Assembly (NCBI RefSeq): GCF_002295065.1
Contig: NZ_NSGG01000002.1
Span: 574,439 to 638,438 of the forward strand
Source of the DNA: Mesorhizobium sp. WSM3859
GTDB lineage: Bacteria; Pseudomonadota; Alphaproteobacteria; Rhizobiales; Rhizobiaceae
Reading direction: 5' to 3'
DNA length: 64,000 nt
Positions 37,565 through 46,252 of the stretch are shown piece by piece (the stretch's first letter is position 1; every line of letters starts with the position of its first letter). The translations under genes and the position numbers were made by a program. Below the pieces are notes generated by a model. The model saw only the letters and a program-made list of their open reading frames with translations, ran no database searches and was not told the origin of the DNA.

Positions 37565-37732
37565 GGCGGCCTCGGAAAGCGCAGGATGACGCTTCCCTAG
37601 TTGTCGAGCCGGCGAGCGTCAAGGCAGTGGCTCACGACCGGCAAGGCGGAAAGCTTTGCGGCAGGCTGGCCCATTGCCGTCGGGCGTGGGTCGCCGTTTG
37701 CTCCGTTCCACGTCAATGACAGAGGTTTCGCC

Positions 37733-38194
37733 ATGTCCGGTCAACTTACCGTCCGCCCTGTCACAAGGCAGGATTACGAACAGTGGCTGCCGCTGTGGGA
37801 CGGCTACAACGCATTTTACGGTCGCTCCGGCCCAACGGCGCTTGCCGGCGAGATCACGCAGATGACCTGGTCGCGTTTCTTCGACGCCTATGAGCCGGTG
37901 CATGCGCTGGTGGCCGAGCGCGAAGGCAGTCTGCTCGGCCTCGTCCACTATCTCTACCATCGCTCGACGACATCGATCGCGCCGAGCTGCTATTTGCAGG
38001 ATCTCTTCACCACGCAGGCCGCGCGCGGCCAGGGAGTCGGCAGGGCGCTGATCGAAGGCGTCTACGAACGCGCCGGCCGAGCGGGCGCGAACCGCGTCTA
38101 CTGGCTGACGCATGAGACGAACCACACGGCGATGCAGCTCTACGACAAGGTCGGCGAGAAGTCCGGGTTCGTGGTTTACAGAAAGATGTTCTAG
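37733..38194 (+). CDS. GNAT-family N-acetyltransferase
   Basis: Protein of 153 residues with the acetyl-CoA pyrophosphate loop in TTQAARGQGVGRALIEG (about 91-107) and the C-terminal block TAMQLYDKVGEKSGFVVYRK. Members transfer an acetyl group to amines or proteins; substrate unknown. AGAGG precedes the ATG by 7 bases. Stands alone between glyQ (divergent) and a repeat. Confidence 0.88.
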   Translation: MSGQLTVRPVTRQDYEQWLPLWDGYNAFYGRSGPTALAGEITQMTWSRFFDAYEPVHALVAEREGSLLGLVHYLYHRSTTSIAPSCYLQDLFTTQAARGQGVGRALIEGVYERAGRAGANRVYWLTHETNHTAMQLYDKVGEKSGFVVYRKMF

Positions 38195-38303
38195 CTCCTG
38201 GATTCAGGGATTTTAAAAGTCGCTTTGGTCGCGGGGCGAGATCTTCGCCGGTGACTTCCCTGAAATCGGCACAAAGCCGAGGATTGGCCGAAGCCGCTCG
38301 AAC

Positions 38304-38487
38304 CTCGTCATTCCAGGGCGGAGCAGCCGCGAAAGCGGCGTCGCGGAGACCCTGGAATCCATTCCGTGACCCTGATCGAAGGGTGCAGCGGAGCAGAATT
38401 CTGCACCGCTGCAGAGTTCGAAAGTCACGGATGGATCCTCGGGTCTGCGCGCGTCGCTTCGCTCCTTGCTCCGCCCGTGGATGACGA
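38304..38487. repeat. Dispersed palindromic element, family B, copy 2
   Basis: Starts CCTCGTCATTCCAGGGCGG and ends CCGTGGATGACGA; inner blocks GGAATCCATTCCGTGAC and CAGAATTCTGCACCGC are shared with the other copies. It lies in the 412-base gap between the GNAT gene and the TPR gene; the remainder of the gap holds only the terminator noted. Confidence 0.82.
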
Positions 38488-38554
38488 TCGCGATAGGCGT
38501 CTAGGCCAATCTCCAAAGTGGGGTCGAACCTACCCAAGCTCGGCCGAGCCGAAA

Positions 38555-38581
38555 CGAAAAACGGGGCTCGACGAGCCCCGC
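38555..38581 (-). terminator. Rho-independent terminator of the TPR gene
   Basis: Minus strand: CGGGGCTCG, one-base centre, CGAGCCCCG, then TTTTTCG. A compact GC stem with a U run 26 bases after the TPR gene stop. Confidence 0.85.
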
Positions 38582-38606
38582 ATTCTTGAACGTCGACGAA
38601 AGTCGC

Positions 38607-40382
38607 TCAGCCCTTCGGCGCGGGCGTCGGGTCCGGCTTCACCTTCGGGGTTTCCTGCGCGGTGTTGGACTCGATCGGCGGCAGGCCCTTGAGCAGCTTC
38701 CGCTGCAAGGTGGCGAGCACATCCGGATCGGGCTTCAGGTCGCGCGCCTGGGTCCACTGATAGGTGGCCTCGAGCTTGCGGCCGACGCGCCAGTAGGCAT
38801 CGCCGAGATGGTCGTTGAGGACCGGATCCTCCGGCTTCAGCGAGACGGCGCGCTCCATCTCGCGCACGGCGTCGTCGAAGCGGCCCATGCGGAAGTAAGC
38901 CCAGCCCAGCGAATCGACGATGTAGCCGTCGTTCGGCCGCAGATCCACGGCCTTCTGGATCATCGCCAGGCCTTCCTTGAGGTTCATGTTCATGTCGACC
39001 CAGGAATAGCCGAGATAGTTCATGACCTGCGGCTGGTCGGGCTGTAGCTCCAGCGCCTTGCGGAAATTGGGTTCGGCCTTCGGCCATTCCTTCAGCCGCT
39101 CATAGGCGATGCCGCGCTGGTAGAAGATGTTCCAGTTGGCTGCGGTCGGCGTCTTCAGCTGCTCGACGGCCTTGTCATAGAGATTGGCGGCCGAGCGGAA
39201 ATCTTCCTTCGAGCCATAGACGCCGCCAAGCGCCAGATAGGCGCGCATGTCGGCCGGGTGCTTGTCGAGATAGGCCTTGAGGTGGGAAATCGCCTCGTCA
39301 TGCTTGTCGAGATCGGCAAGGTTGAGGCCGATCTGCAGATCGGAGAGCTCTTTCAGCGGCGAGGATGCCGGAATACGGCGGTAGAGCGCGACCGCGCCCT
39401 CGCCGTCCTTCAGCTGCTCGGCAACGGCGGCAAGCTGCACCAACGCGGCGTCGCTGTCCGGCTTCAGCGCCAGCGCGTATTGCAGGTAAAGCCGCACGAA
39501 AGGCTCGCCGCCGCCGCGGTTGAGCGCGGTGGCAAGGTCGAGGAGGATTTCGGACGCGCCGTCGGCCGGGCTGGCGACCAGCGGCTCGATCTTGTCGCCC
39601 TTGGCGATGGGGTCGCGCAGCGTGGTGATTTCGAGCTTGCCCGGGGCGAAGGCTTCGGCCTGGTTCAGCACCGCCTCAGCCTTCGACTTGTCGCCCTTGC
39701 GGGCGAGGAAGGAGGCATAAGCCTGGGCATTGCGCATCCAGGTTTCGGGCGCGGAGCCGCCGGCCGCGGTGTCGGCAAGCGTGGCGGCGTAGATCGCATC
39801 GGCCTTGTCGCCGAGGCCGGCGGCATCGGCGATCAGCGCGCGGTGGAACGACTTGAACAGGCTGAACCAATCGGGGCCTTTCAGCTTGTCGATGGCATCC
39901 ATGGCCTCGGACGCATTGCCGGCGCCCTGCTTGGCCCAACCGTCCATGACGCCGGAGAGCAACCGGTCGAGGTCGGATTCGAGCGACAGCTTCAGCCAGT
40001 ACTGCGCCTTGGCATAGTCCTTCTTGTGGAAGGAATCGATGGCCAGCGCCAGGCGCGAGAAGCGCTCGACATCGGGCACTTCCTTCAGCTTGTCGGCATA
40101 GACCAGCGATTCCTCGAACCGGCCCTGCGAGACAAGCGCCAGCATCAGGCTCTGCTGCAGCTCCTTGTCGTCGGGGGCAAAGGCCAGCGCCTGCTTGTAA
40201 TAGGCGATCGCGTCGTCGAGGTCGTTGTCGCTTTCGGCGATATGGGCCGCAAGATAGGCGCCCGAGAAAGACGTGATCTGCAGCGGTTTGGCTTCTTCCT
40301 TGGCCTGGACCGGCAGCACCCAAAGCGCCACTCCGGTCAAAAATGCCAGCCTCGTCAGCCAGCGCGCACGTCCTTGCCGCAT
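38607..40382 (-). CDS. Exported tetratricopeptide-repeat protein
   Basis: Protein of 591 residues with an N-terminal signal peptide (RARWLTRLAFLTGVALWVLPVQA). At least eight TPR-like units follow, e.g. DLDDAIAYYKQALAFAPDDKELQQ and WPKAEPNFRKALELQPDQPQ. TPR arrays mediate protein contacts; this one is periplasmic or membrane-attached, perhaps in envelope assembly. The C-terminus is a Pro/Lys-rich tail. AAAGGGAT precedes the ATG at 40382. Partner unknown. Confidence 0.85.
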   Translation of the reverse strand: MRQGRARWLTRLAFLTGVALWVLPVQAKEEAKPLQITSFSGAYLAAHIAESDNDLDDAIAYYKQALAFAPDDKELQQSLMLALVSQGRFEESLVYADKLKEVPDVERFSRLALAIDSFHKKDYAKAQYWLKLSLESDLDRLLSGVMDGWAKQGAGNASEAMDAIDKLKGPDWFSLFKSFHRALIADAAGLGDKADAIYAATLADTAAGGSAPETWMRNAQAYASFLARKGDKSKAEAVLNQAEAFAPGKLEITTLRDPIAKGDKIEPLVASPADGASEILLDLATALNRGGGEPFVRLYLQYALALKPDSDAALVQLAAVAEQLKDGEGAVALYRRIPASSPLKELSDLQIGLNLADLDKHDEAISHLKAYLDKHPADMRAYLALGGVYGSKEDFRSAANLYDKAVEQLKTPTAANWNIFYQRGIAYERLKEWPKAEPNFRKALELQPDQPQVMNYLGYSWVDMNMNLKEGLAMIQKAVDLRPNDGYIVDSLGWAYFRMGRFDDAVREMERAVSLKPEDPVLNDHLGDAYWRVGRKLEATYQWTQARDLKPDPDVLATLQRKLLKGLPPIESNTAQETPKVKPDPTPAPKG

Positions 40383-40587
40383 CGTATCCCTTTCAGCCAG
40401 ATGCAATCCCGCCCTTGGAGGACCGCCCCACAGACTCGAACTTTTCCGGTCAAAGCATGGCCTTTTTGCGGTCAGGCTTCAATCGGCAAGCGAATCACAA
40501 TGCAATCATCCGGATTAAAAAACGATGCCGCGCCAACAAAAAGTCCCCTCGCATAGGTCCGGGACGCCGCATGTGGTACCGGGTTGC

Positions 40588-41004
40588 CTACAGACGCGTA
40601 TCGCTGAACCCGTCGGCGGCAACGATGTCGCACAGGCCGGACCATTCGCAGCCGGAGCACGCCTGGCGCGTCAGGCCGGCGGAAAAAGCCTTCCGCATCC
40701 TTGCCAGTGCGGAGGCATCCAGCACGAACCGGTCTCCGGCCTGGATCGGCTGTCCGAGGAGAGCGCCGACATCGCGAGCCGCGACGTCATCCCGCCCGGC
40801 AGCGCTTTCGCCCAGGCAGTGCGGCTCTGACTCATTGAGCAGCGGGGCGCAGATGTCGTCCGGGCCGGAAACGATCAAAATATCCTCGCCGCCGGCCAGG
40901 CGCTTCACCACCACGTCATAATTGGCGGTGAAGGCCGGCGAGTAGCCCTTGCCGACATAGGTCAGCAGGCAGAGCAGATGATGGGCGCGCAGCCTGACGG
41001 TCAT
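40588..41004 (-). CDS. DUF1284 domain protein
   Basis: Protein of 138 residues that begins TVRLRAHHLLCLLTYVGKGY, the hallmark of DUF1284, and has Cys residues near 12, 52 and 63 and the C-terminal cluster ACSGCEWSGLC. The Cys arrangement could bind iron-sulfur or zinc, but the function is not known. It lies just downstream of bioY on the same strand (16-base gap), so it may be in the same transcript. Confidence 0.78.
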   Translation of the reverse strand: MTVRLRAHHLLCLLTYVGKGYSPAFTANYDVVVKRLAGGEDILIVSGPDDICAPLLNESEPHCLGESAAGRDDVAARDVGALLGQPIQAGDRFVLDASALARMRKAFSAGLTRQACSGCEWSGLCDIVAADGFSDTRL

Positions 41005-41020
41005 CTGGTGTCGGGTCCGG

Positions 41021-41626
41021 TCATCTACCTGGCGACTTACCGGGGTCGGCCGGCCGGTTGCCCGAAAACAGCTTCAGCGTCGCCGCGCCCAGCGCCGACT
41101 TGAGCAGGCCGCCGACGATGAAGGGCAGGAAGCCGAAGGTGATGGCTTTCTCGGCGCCGATCATGACGGCAAGCCAGGCTGTGCCCAGTACCAGGCAGAG
41201 CAGGTTGCCAATGAGCATGGCGGCGAAGGCAAGCATGACGCGGTTGCCGTTCCAGCCGCGCTCGGCCAGCCAGCCGACGACGGCGCCGACAACCGGGAAC
41301 GAGAACAGGTAGCCGCCAGTCGGGCCGACGAAATGCTGGAGGCCGGCCGCCCCGCCAGCCAGCGCTGGAAACCCGGCCGCGCCTTCAACCAGCCAGGCGG
41401 CGATGGTGAGCGCGCCGAAGCGCCAGCCGTAAAGCGCGCCGACCAGCGTGACGGCGAAGGTCTGCATGGTCACAGGAACCGGCACCATTGGCACCTCGAT
41501 ATAGGAGGACAGCGCCAGGAACAGCGAGCCAAGAACGACGGCGCCGATCTGCCAGGCGAGCGAACGGCTGTGCAGCCGCAGTGGGCTGAAAGAGGGTTTT
41601 TGGGTGGAAATGGCTGCGTTGGTCAC
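41021..41626 (-). CDS. bioY: Biotin transporter BioY
   Basis: Protein of 201 residues with about six membrane helices and the BioY blocks PMVPVPVTMQTFAVTLVGALYG and GPTGGYLFSFPVVGAVVGWL. BioY is the substrate-binding S component of ECF biotin importers and can work alone in some bacteria; no EcfA/EcfT genes are adjacent. Start is a GTG after GGGAAG. A perfect BioR operator lies 26 bases upstream, so transcription should be repressed when biotin is sufficient. Confidence 0.93.
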   Translation of the reverse strand: MTNAAISTQKPSFSPLRLHSRSLAWQIGAVVLGSLFLALSSYIEVPMVPVPVTMQTFAVTLVGALYGWRFGALTIAAWLVEGAAGFPALAGGAAGLQHFVGPTGGYLFSFPVVGAVVGWLAERGWNGNRVMLAFAAMLIGNLLCLVLGTAWLAVMIGAEKAITFGFLPFIVGGLLKSALGAATLKLFSGNRPADPGKSPGR

Positions 41627-41651
41627 GGTGTCTTCCCTAGCTTGTGTGAAA

Positions 41652-41661
41652 TTATAGATAA
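41652..41661 (-). promoter_or_regulatory. BioR operator upstream of bioY
   Basis: TTATAGATAA, the reverse complement of TTATCTATAA and an exact fit to the BioR consensus TTATMTATAA published for alphaproteobacteria. It overlaps a possible -10 element (TATAAT on the minus strand). A second palindrome ATTCGAT-N5-ATCGAAT lies beside it at 41669-41687 and could be another operator. Confidence 0.85.
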
Positions 41662-41736
41662 TTTCTTTATTCGATCTATTATCGAATCCATATTTTCGCG
41701 ACGATGGCAAGCATTGACCTGGAACGGGCCCCGCAT

Positions 41737-41952
41737 TTCGTTATTCTAGGGCGGAGCAAGGAGCGGAGCGACGCGCGCAGACCCTAGAATCCATTCCGTT
41801 ACGCGGGCCGAAGAATGCAGCGGTGCAGAAGGGACTGTCTCCGCCGGCGCACGGGTGCCATTGTCTGGATTGCCTCGAAGCTCATAGGTCACGGCATGGA
41901 TTCCAGGGTCTGCGCGCGTCGCTTCGCTCCTTGCTCCGCCCTGGAATGACGA
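41737..41952. repeat. Dispersed palindromic element, family B, copy 3
   Basis: The longest copy: GGGCGGAGCAAGGAGCGGAG and CGCGCAGACCCTAGAATCC on the left, the complements GGATTCCAGGGTCTGCGCGC and GCTCCTTGCTCCGCCC on the right, with a different centre. It occupies most of the 395-base gap between bioY and bioR. Confidence 0.85.
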
Positions 41953-42021
41953 CGGTGCGGAGGTCGAGCCAACATCATCCGTGGATGACGACGTTGAGAG
42001 GCCTCGGTTGATCGCCGACTG

Positions 42022-42687
42022 TCACCCGACGATGGCGAAGGCGTCGCGGGTCCTGCCGGAGGCGGTCTTGACCGGTTTCTGGCCGATCCATTGCACGTGG
42101 CGGCCGAGCGTCGTGGCGGCGGATTCGGTGTTGCCTTGCCTCAGCGCGCTAAGGATCGCGCGGTGGTCCTGGTCGGTGCGGGTCTCCCACTCCGAGCGCC
42201 AGGCCGCAAACAGGAAGCGGGCACTGGCCGCGTGCAGGTCGTCGATGGTGGAGAGCAGGCGCGGCATGTTGCAGGGCGCCAGGATCAGCCGGTGGAAGGT
42301 GCGGTTGGCCTCTTCCCAGGAGCGGACGTCGCGGGATTTGTCGCCGGCCTTGGTGGCCTCATCGGCCTGGTCGAGGATCGACGCGGTCAGATGCGGCGCG
42401 GCATGGCGCAGCGCCAGCACTTCGAGCGCGGCGCGCATCTCGGCCACTTCCCGGACCTCGCCGAGATCGAAGGACGCGACGCGCACGCCGCGCCTAGGCT
42501 CGCTGATCGCCAAGCCTTGAGCCTCGAGGCGGCGAAAGGCCTCGCGCACCGGGACATGGCTGGTGTTGAATTCCTCGGCGACATGGTCCTGGCGCAGCCG
42601 CGACCCGGGCTCGATCGCGCCCGAAATGATGCGGTCCGCCAGTTCCTTGCTGATGCGGACCGCGATGGTGTCTTCTGTGCTGGCCAT
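42022..42687 (-). CDS. bioR: GntR-family repressor BioR
   Basis: Protein of 221 residues: GntR winged helix (about 8-72; SRLRQDHVAEEFNTSHVPVR) and an all-helical FCD ligand domain (about 80-205). An exact BioR box lies 3 bases upstream of its own start codon and another before the neighbouring bioY, which identifies it as the biotin regulator and predicts self-repression. No ribosome site is visible because the operator occupies that place, so the message may be leaderless. Confidence 0.88.
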   Translation of the reverse strand: MASTEDTIAVRISKELADRIISGAIEPGSRLRQDHVAEEFNTSHVPVREAFRRLEAQGLAISEPRRGVRVASFDLGEVREVAEMRAALEVLALRHAAPHLTASILDQADEATKAGDKSRDVRSWEEANRTFHRLILAPCNMPRLLSTIDDLHAASARFLFAAWRSEWETRTDQDHRAILSALRQGNTESAATTLGRHVQWIGQKPVKTASGRTRDAFAIVG

Positions 42688-42690
42688 ATT

Positions 42691-42700
42691 TTATAGATAA
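42691..42700 (-). promoter_or_regulatory. BioR operator overlapping the bioR leader
   Basis: TTATAGATAA, identical to the box before bioY, ending 3 bases before the ATG. Repressor bound here would block the gene's own transcription. Confidence 0.85.
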
Positions 42701-42795
42701 TTTGCCGCGCCGCCCTTTGTCGAGACGGCCGGACCGGGATTCACAGGCGCGCCGCCCGGCGGATGCCAGGCAGGCGCAGGGAAGGCTGAGCAGGC

Positions 42796-43809
42796 TCAGT
42801 TCACCCGGCTGATGCAGAAATCGATGACGTCGATCAGCGCCGACTTCTGCGGCGTCGCTTCCAGCGGCGCCAGGGCGTCGCGGGCGATCTCGCCGAAATG
42901 GCGGGCGCGGCCGATCGTGTCGGCGATGGCGCCGTGGCGCGCCATCAGGCCGATCGCCTTTTCCAGCCCGGCATCGTCGGTGACGTTCTCCTCGATGGCG
43001 CGCTTCCAGAAGCTGCGCTCGGCCTTGGTGCCGCGCCGGTAGGCAAGGATCACCGGCAGCGTCACCTTGCCCTCGCGGAAATCGTCGCCGACATTCTTGC
43101 CGAGATCCTTGCTGGAGCCGCCATAGTCCAGCGCATCGTCGATGAGCTGGAAGGCAAGGCCGAGATTCATGCCGTAGGAGCGCAATGCGGCGCGGTCGGT
43201 GCGCGAGGCCTGGGCGATCACCGGCCCGACTTCGGCGGCGGCCGAGAACAGCGCCGCGGTCTTGGCCTTGATGACGGCGAAATGCTCGTCCTCGGTGGTG
43301 TCGAGGTTCTTGGCGGCGGCAAGCTGCATCACCTCGCCTTCGGCGATGATGGAGGCGGCGGCCGACAAGATGTCGAGGGCTTCCAGCGAGCCGACCTCGA
43401 CCATCATGCGGAAGGCCTGGCCGAGCAGGAAATCGCCGACCAGAACGCTCGCCTGGTTGCCCCAGATCATGCGCGCCGTCTTCTTGCCGCGGCGCAGCGC
43501 GCTCTCGTCGACCACGTCGTCATGCAGAAGCGTCGCCGTGTGCATGAACTCGACCGCGGTCGCGAGCTTGACATGGCCTTCGCCGGAATAGCCGAACATC
43601 TGCGCGGCGGCCAGCGTCAGCATGGGCCGCAGACGCTTGCCGCCGGAAGAGATCAGGTGGTTGGCGATCTCCGGGATCATCTCGACGTCGGAGCCGGCCT
43701 TGGACAGGATCAGCTCGTTGACGCGTCCCATGTCGGCGGCCGTCAGATCGATCAGATCCTTGATGGAAGCGGGTTCCCGCTTGCCTTCGATGTTGAGAAC
43801 GACACCCAC
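42796..43809 (-). CDS. Octaprenyl diphosphate synthase (polyprenyl synthetase)
   Basis: Protein of 337 residues, all-helical prenyltransferase. The first Asp-rich motif is LLHDDVVDES (about 97) and the second QLIDDALDYGG (about 225); LISSGGKRLRP precedes them. It lengthens farnesyl diphosphate with isopentenyl units to the ubiquinone side chain. Two adjacent GTG codons could start it; GGGAG lies 8 bases before the second (43809), chosen here. It is divergent from the DUF2007 gene. Confidence 0.92.
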   Translation of the reverse strand: MGVVLNIEGKREPASIKDLIDLTAADMGRVNELILSKAGSDVEMIPEIANHLISSGGKRLRPMLTLAAAQMFGYSGEGHVKLATAVEFMHTATLLHDDVVDESALRRGKKTARMIWGNQASVLVGDFLLGQAFRMMVEVGSLEALDILSAAASIIAEGEVMQLAAAKNLDTTEDEHFAVIKAKTAALFSAAAEVGPVIAQASRTDRAALRSYGMNLGLAFQLIDDALDYGGSSKDLGKNVGDDFREGKVTLPVILAYRRGTKAERSFWKRAIEENVTDDAGLEKAIGLMARHGAIADTIGRARHFGEIARDALAPLEATPQKSALIDVIDFCISRVN

Positions 43810-43965
43810 CACGACAACTCCCGTCAATTTGACGCGTACCCTTGATCCCGCGCCGACTCTAGGGCGGCACAACCGGGCACGGCAAGAGGCGAATTGGCGC
43901 GGTTTGGCCGACGCTGTGTCCACCCGCACGTTTACACGAACGCCACAACCTGCGATTTTCGTTCC

Positions 43966-44190
43966 ATGATCGAGCTTGTCCGCACCAATGACGCCGTCGT
44001 GATCTCCTTTGTCGAATCGCTCATGCGCGACGCCGGCATCGCCTGTTTCGTCGCCGACCAGAATATGAGCGTGCTCGAAGGGTCGATCGGCCTTTTGCAG
44101 AAGCGCGTCATGGTCGACGCCGACAAGGCCGATGTGGCGCGCCGCATCCTCAAGGATGCCGGCATCGAGAACGAGATCCGCCAGAAATAA
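43966..44190 (+). CDS. DUF2007 family small protein
   Basis: Protein of 74 residues: MIELVRTNDAVVISFVESLM, then ACFVADQNMSVLEGS and VMVDADKADVARRIL, matching the DUF2007 signal-transducing-like fold. Function unknown. Its stop codon overlaps the start of the methyltransferase gene by one base (TAATG), so the two are coupled. Confidence 0.85.
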   Translation: MIELVRTNDAVVISFVESLMRDAGIACFVADQNMSVLEGSIGLLQKRVMVDADKADVARRILKDAGIENEIRQK

Positions 44191-44981
44191 TGGCTGCGAC
44201 GATCGCCCCAGATACACCGGCGCACACGGTCGATGCCTTCCATCGCGGCCGCTTCTGGCTGGTGCAGCCGAGCCGCGGCGGCCATCGCGCCGGCATGGAC
44301 GCCATGATGTTGGCGGCCGCGGTGCCGTCCGGCTTTTCCGGCCGGCTCGCCGATTTCGGCGCCGGCGCCGGCGCCGCTGCCCTTGCCGTGCTGTCGCGGT
44401 GTCAGTCGGCGCGGGCCGTGCTCGTCGAGCGCTCGGCCGAAATGGCGGGATTCGCCGCCGCCACGCTGTCGCATCCCGGCAATGCGCATCTCGGCGACCG
44501 CGCCTCGGTGCTGACGGCCGACGTGACGCTGACCGGCCGGGCGCGCACTGAGGCCGGGCTTGCCGACAATTCCTTCGACTTCGTCATCATGAACCCGCCT
44601 TTCAACGCGGCGCAGGACCGCTCGACGCCGGATGCGCTGCGCCGTCAGGCGCATGTGACGGAGGACGGGCTGTTCGAGCGCTGGATCAGGAGCGCTGCCG
44701 CCATCGTCAGGCCGCGTGGCGGGCTGGCCATCATCGCCAGGCCCGAGCAGCTAGTGGCCATTCTCGATGCGATCGAGGGGCGCTTCGGCGATGCCGAGAT
44801 GCTGTGCGTGCATCCGCATCCGGAGGCGGCGGCGATCCGCATCGTCGTCAGGGCGGTGCTCGGCGGGCGCGGGAAACTGTCGATCCGCCCGCCGCTCGCC
44901 TTGCACGGGCCATCCGGAAACGCGCCGAGCGAGCGGACGGAAATGATCAACAACGGCCTGGCATCGCTGTTCGGCGATTGA
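44190..44981 (+). CDS. tRNA1(Val) adenine-N6-methyltransferase-like (TrmN6)
   Basis: Protein of 263 residues with an S-adenosylmethionine Rossmann fold: motif I LADFGAGAGAAALAVLS (about 52) and the N6-adenine methylase motif IMNPPFNA (about 133). The start region RGRFWLVQPSRGGHRAGMDAMM fits the TrmN6/YfiC group, which methylates A37 of tRNA-Val. Specificity is inferred from similarity only. Confidence 0.82.
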   Translation: MAATIAPDTPAHTVDAFHRGRFWLVQPSRGGHRAGMDAMMLAAAVPSGFSGRLADFGAGAGAAALAVLSRCQSARAVLVERSAEMAGFAAATLSHPGNAHLGDRASVLTADVTLTGRARTEAGLADNSFDFVIMNPPFNAAQDRSTPDALRRQAHVTEDGLFERWIRSAAAIVRPRGGLAIIARPEQLVAILDAIEGRFGDAEMLCVHPHPEAAAIRIVVRAVLGGRGKLSIRPPLALHGPSGNAPSERTEMINNGLASLFGD

Positions 44982-45119
44982 TCCGGGGCTGGCGATGCGG
45001 CATTGCCGTTGGCCGGCAAATGCCTACATGGCAGGCAAGGTGACATCGCGCCCGAAAGACATTACCGACGTGCCTGATCCTATCCTGCTCCTTTGCATCT
45101 TGTCCGGAGACACCCGTTC

Positions 45120-45977
45120 GTGAAACGCCTTTTCAACCGCCTGCTGCCGAAATCCTGGCGCTCGACAGTCGTCACCATTCCGGTCATCCGGCTGCAAGGC
45201 GCCATCATGGCCGGCGGCGGCCAGTTCCGGCCGAGCCTGTCGCTCGCCTCGACGGCCGGCCTCATCGAAAAGGCATTCGGCTTCGACGCGCCGGCGGTCG
45301 CCATCTCGATCAATTCGCCGGGCGGCTCGCCGGTGCAGTCGCGGCTGATCTTCAAGCGCATCCGCGACCTGGCGGCGGAAAAGAACAAGAAGGTGCTGGT
45401 CTTCGTCGAGGATGTGGCGGCTTCCGGCGGCTACATGATCGCGGTCGCCGGCGACGAGATCTTCGCCGACCCGTCGTCGATCGTCGGCTCGATCGGCGTG
45501 GTCTCCGCCTCGTTCGGTTTCCCCGAGCTTATGAAGAAGATCGGCGTCGAGCGGCGCGTCCACACCGCCGGGCAGAACAAGGCCGTGCTCGATCCGTTCA
45601 AGCCCGAGAAGAAGGAGGACGTCGAGCGGCTGAAGGCGCTGCAGCTTGAAGTGCACGAGACCTTCATCGACCTCGTCAAGGAGCGGCGCGGCAGCAAGCT
45701 GAAGGACGATCCGGACCTGTTCACCGGCCTGTTCTGGACTGCCAAGAAAGGCCTCGAGCTCGGCCTTGTCGATGCTCTGGGCGATATGCGCAGCGTGCTC
45801 AAGACCCGTTTCGGCGACAAGACGCAGCTCAAGCTGATCACGGCGCCGCGCGGGCTGTTTGGACGTTTCGGCTTGTTCGGCTCGCGCTTTGCAGCGCCCG
45901 ATATCGCCGCGGCAGCCGCAAACGGCATCCTCGATGCGGCGGAAGAGCGCGCGCTGTGGGCGCGCTTCGGGCTTTGA
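45120..45977 (+). CDS. S49-family serine peptidase, SohB/SppA-like
   Basis: Protein of 285 residues. The Ser nucleophile lies in FVEDVAASGGYMIAVAGD (about 98-115), and a Lys base is expected near the GQNKAVLDPFKPEK block (about 155). NSPGGSPVQSR is the substrate-strand motif. SppA-type enzymes degrade signal peptides and membrane protein fragments. No strong N-terminal membrane segment is seen, so it may be cytoplasmic or peripheral. The GTG at 45120 follows GGAGA; an upstream in-frame start is less likely. Confidence 0.85.
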   Translation: MKRLFNRLLPKSWRSTVVTIPVIRLQGAIMAGGGQFRPSLSLASTAGLIEKAFGFDAPAVAISINSPGGSPVQSRLIFKRIRDLAAEKNKKVLVFVEDVAASGGYMIAVAGDEIFADPSSIVGSIGVVSASFGFPELMKKIGVERRVHTAGQNKAVLDPFKPEKKEDVERLKALQLEVHETFIDLVKERRGSKLKDDPDLFTGLFWTAKKGLELGLVDALGDMRSVLKTRFGDKTQLKLITAPRGLFGRFGLFGSRFAAPDIAAAAANGILDAAEERALWARFGL

Positions 45978-46062
45978 AAAAGCCATGATTGCGGATAGCA
46001 TGATCGCTTGACCGAGCCATTCGGCCGGCCTTGCCGCGAGAAGCGCGGGAGGAGTTTTAGAG

Positions 46063-46248
46063 ATGCCGCAGATCGTTTTCTTCGCTGTTGTCGGCGCCGC
46101 CGCCTACTTTGGCTACCGCGCTTTCGTGCGCGAGGCCGAGCGCGTGACGGCCAAGATCCGGCGCACCGAGAAACAGGCGGCGAACGGCACGATGGGCACG
46201 CTGGTCAAGGATCCCAAGACCGGCGAATATCGTCTCGCCAAGGACTGA
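46063..46248 (+). CDS. Small membrane-anchored protein of unknown function
   Basis: Protein of 61 residues: a hydrophobic N-terminus (PQIVFFAVVGAAAYFGYRAF) that can anchor in the membrane, then a charged cytosolic tail ending GTLVKDPKTGEYRLAKD, a motif often seen in short rhizobial proteins. GGGAGGAG lies upstream of the ATG. The tail of its coding region also carries the ribosome site of ispE. Confidence 0.75.
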   Translation: MPQIVFFAVVGAAAYFGYRAFVREAERVTAKIRRTEKQAANGTMGTLVKDPKTGEYRLAKD

Positions 46249-46252
46249 AGCC

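Noticed and set aside
38521..38581. Possible tRNA gene because of the GGGTCGAACC segment
   Set aside because: No cloverleaf or acceptor stem can be formed; the following hairpin is a terminator. No tRNA or rRNA gene was found in the window.
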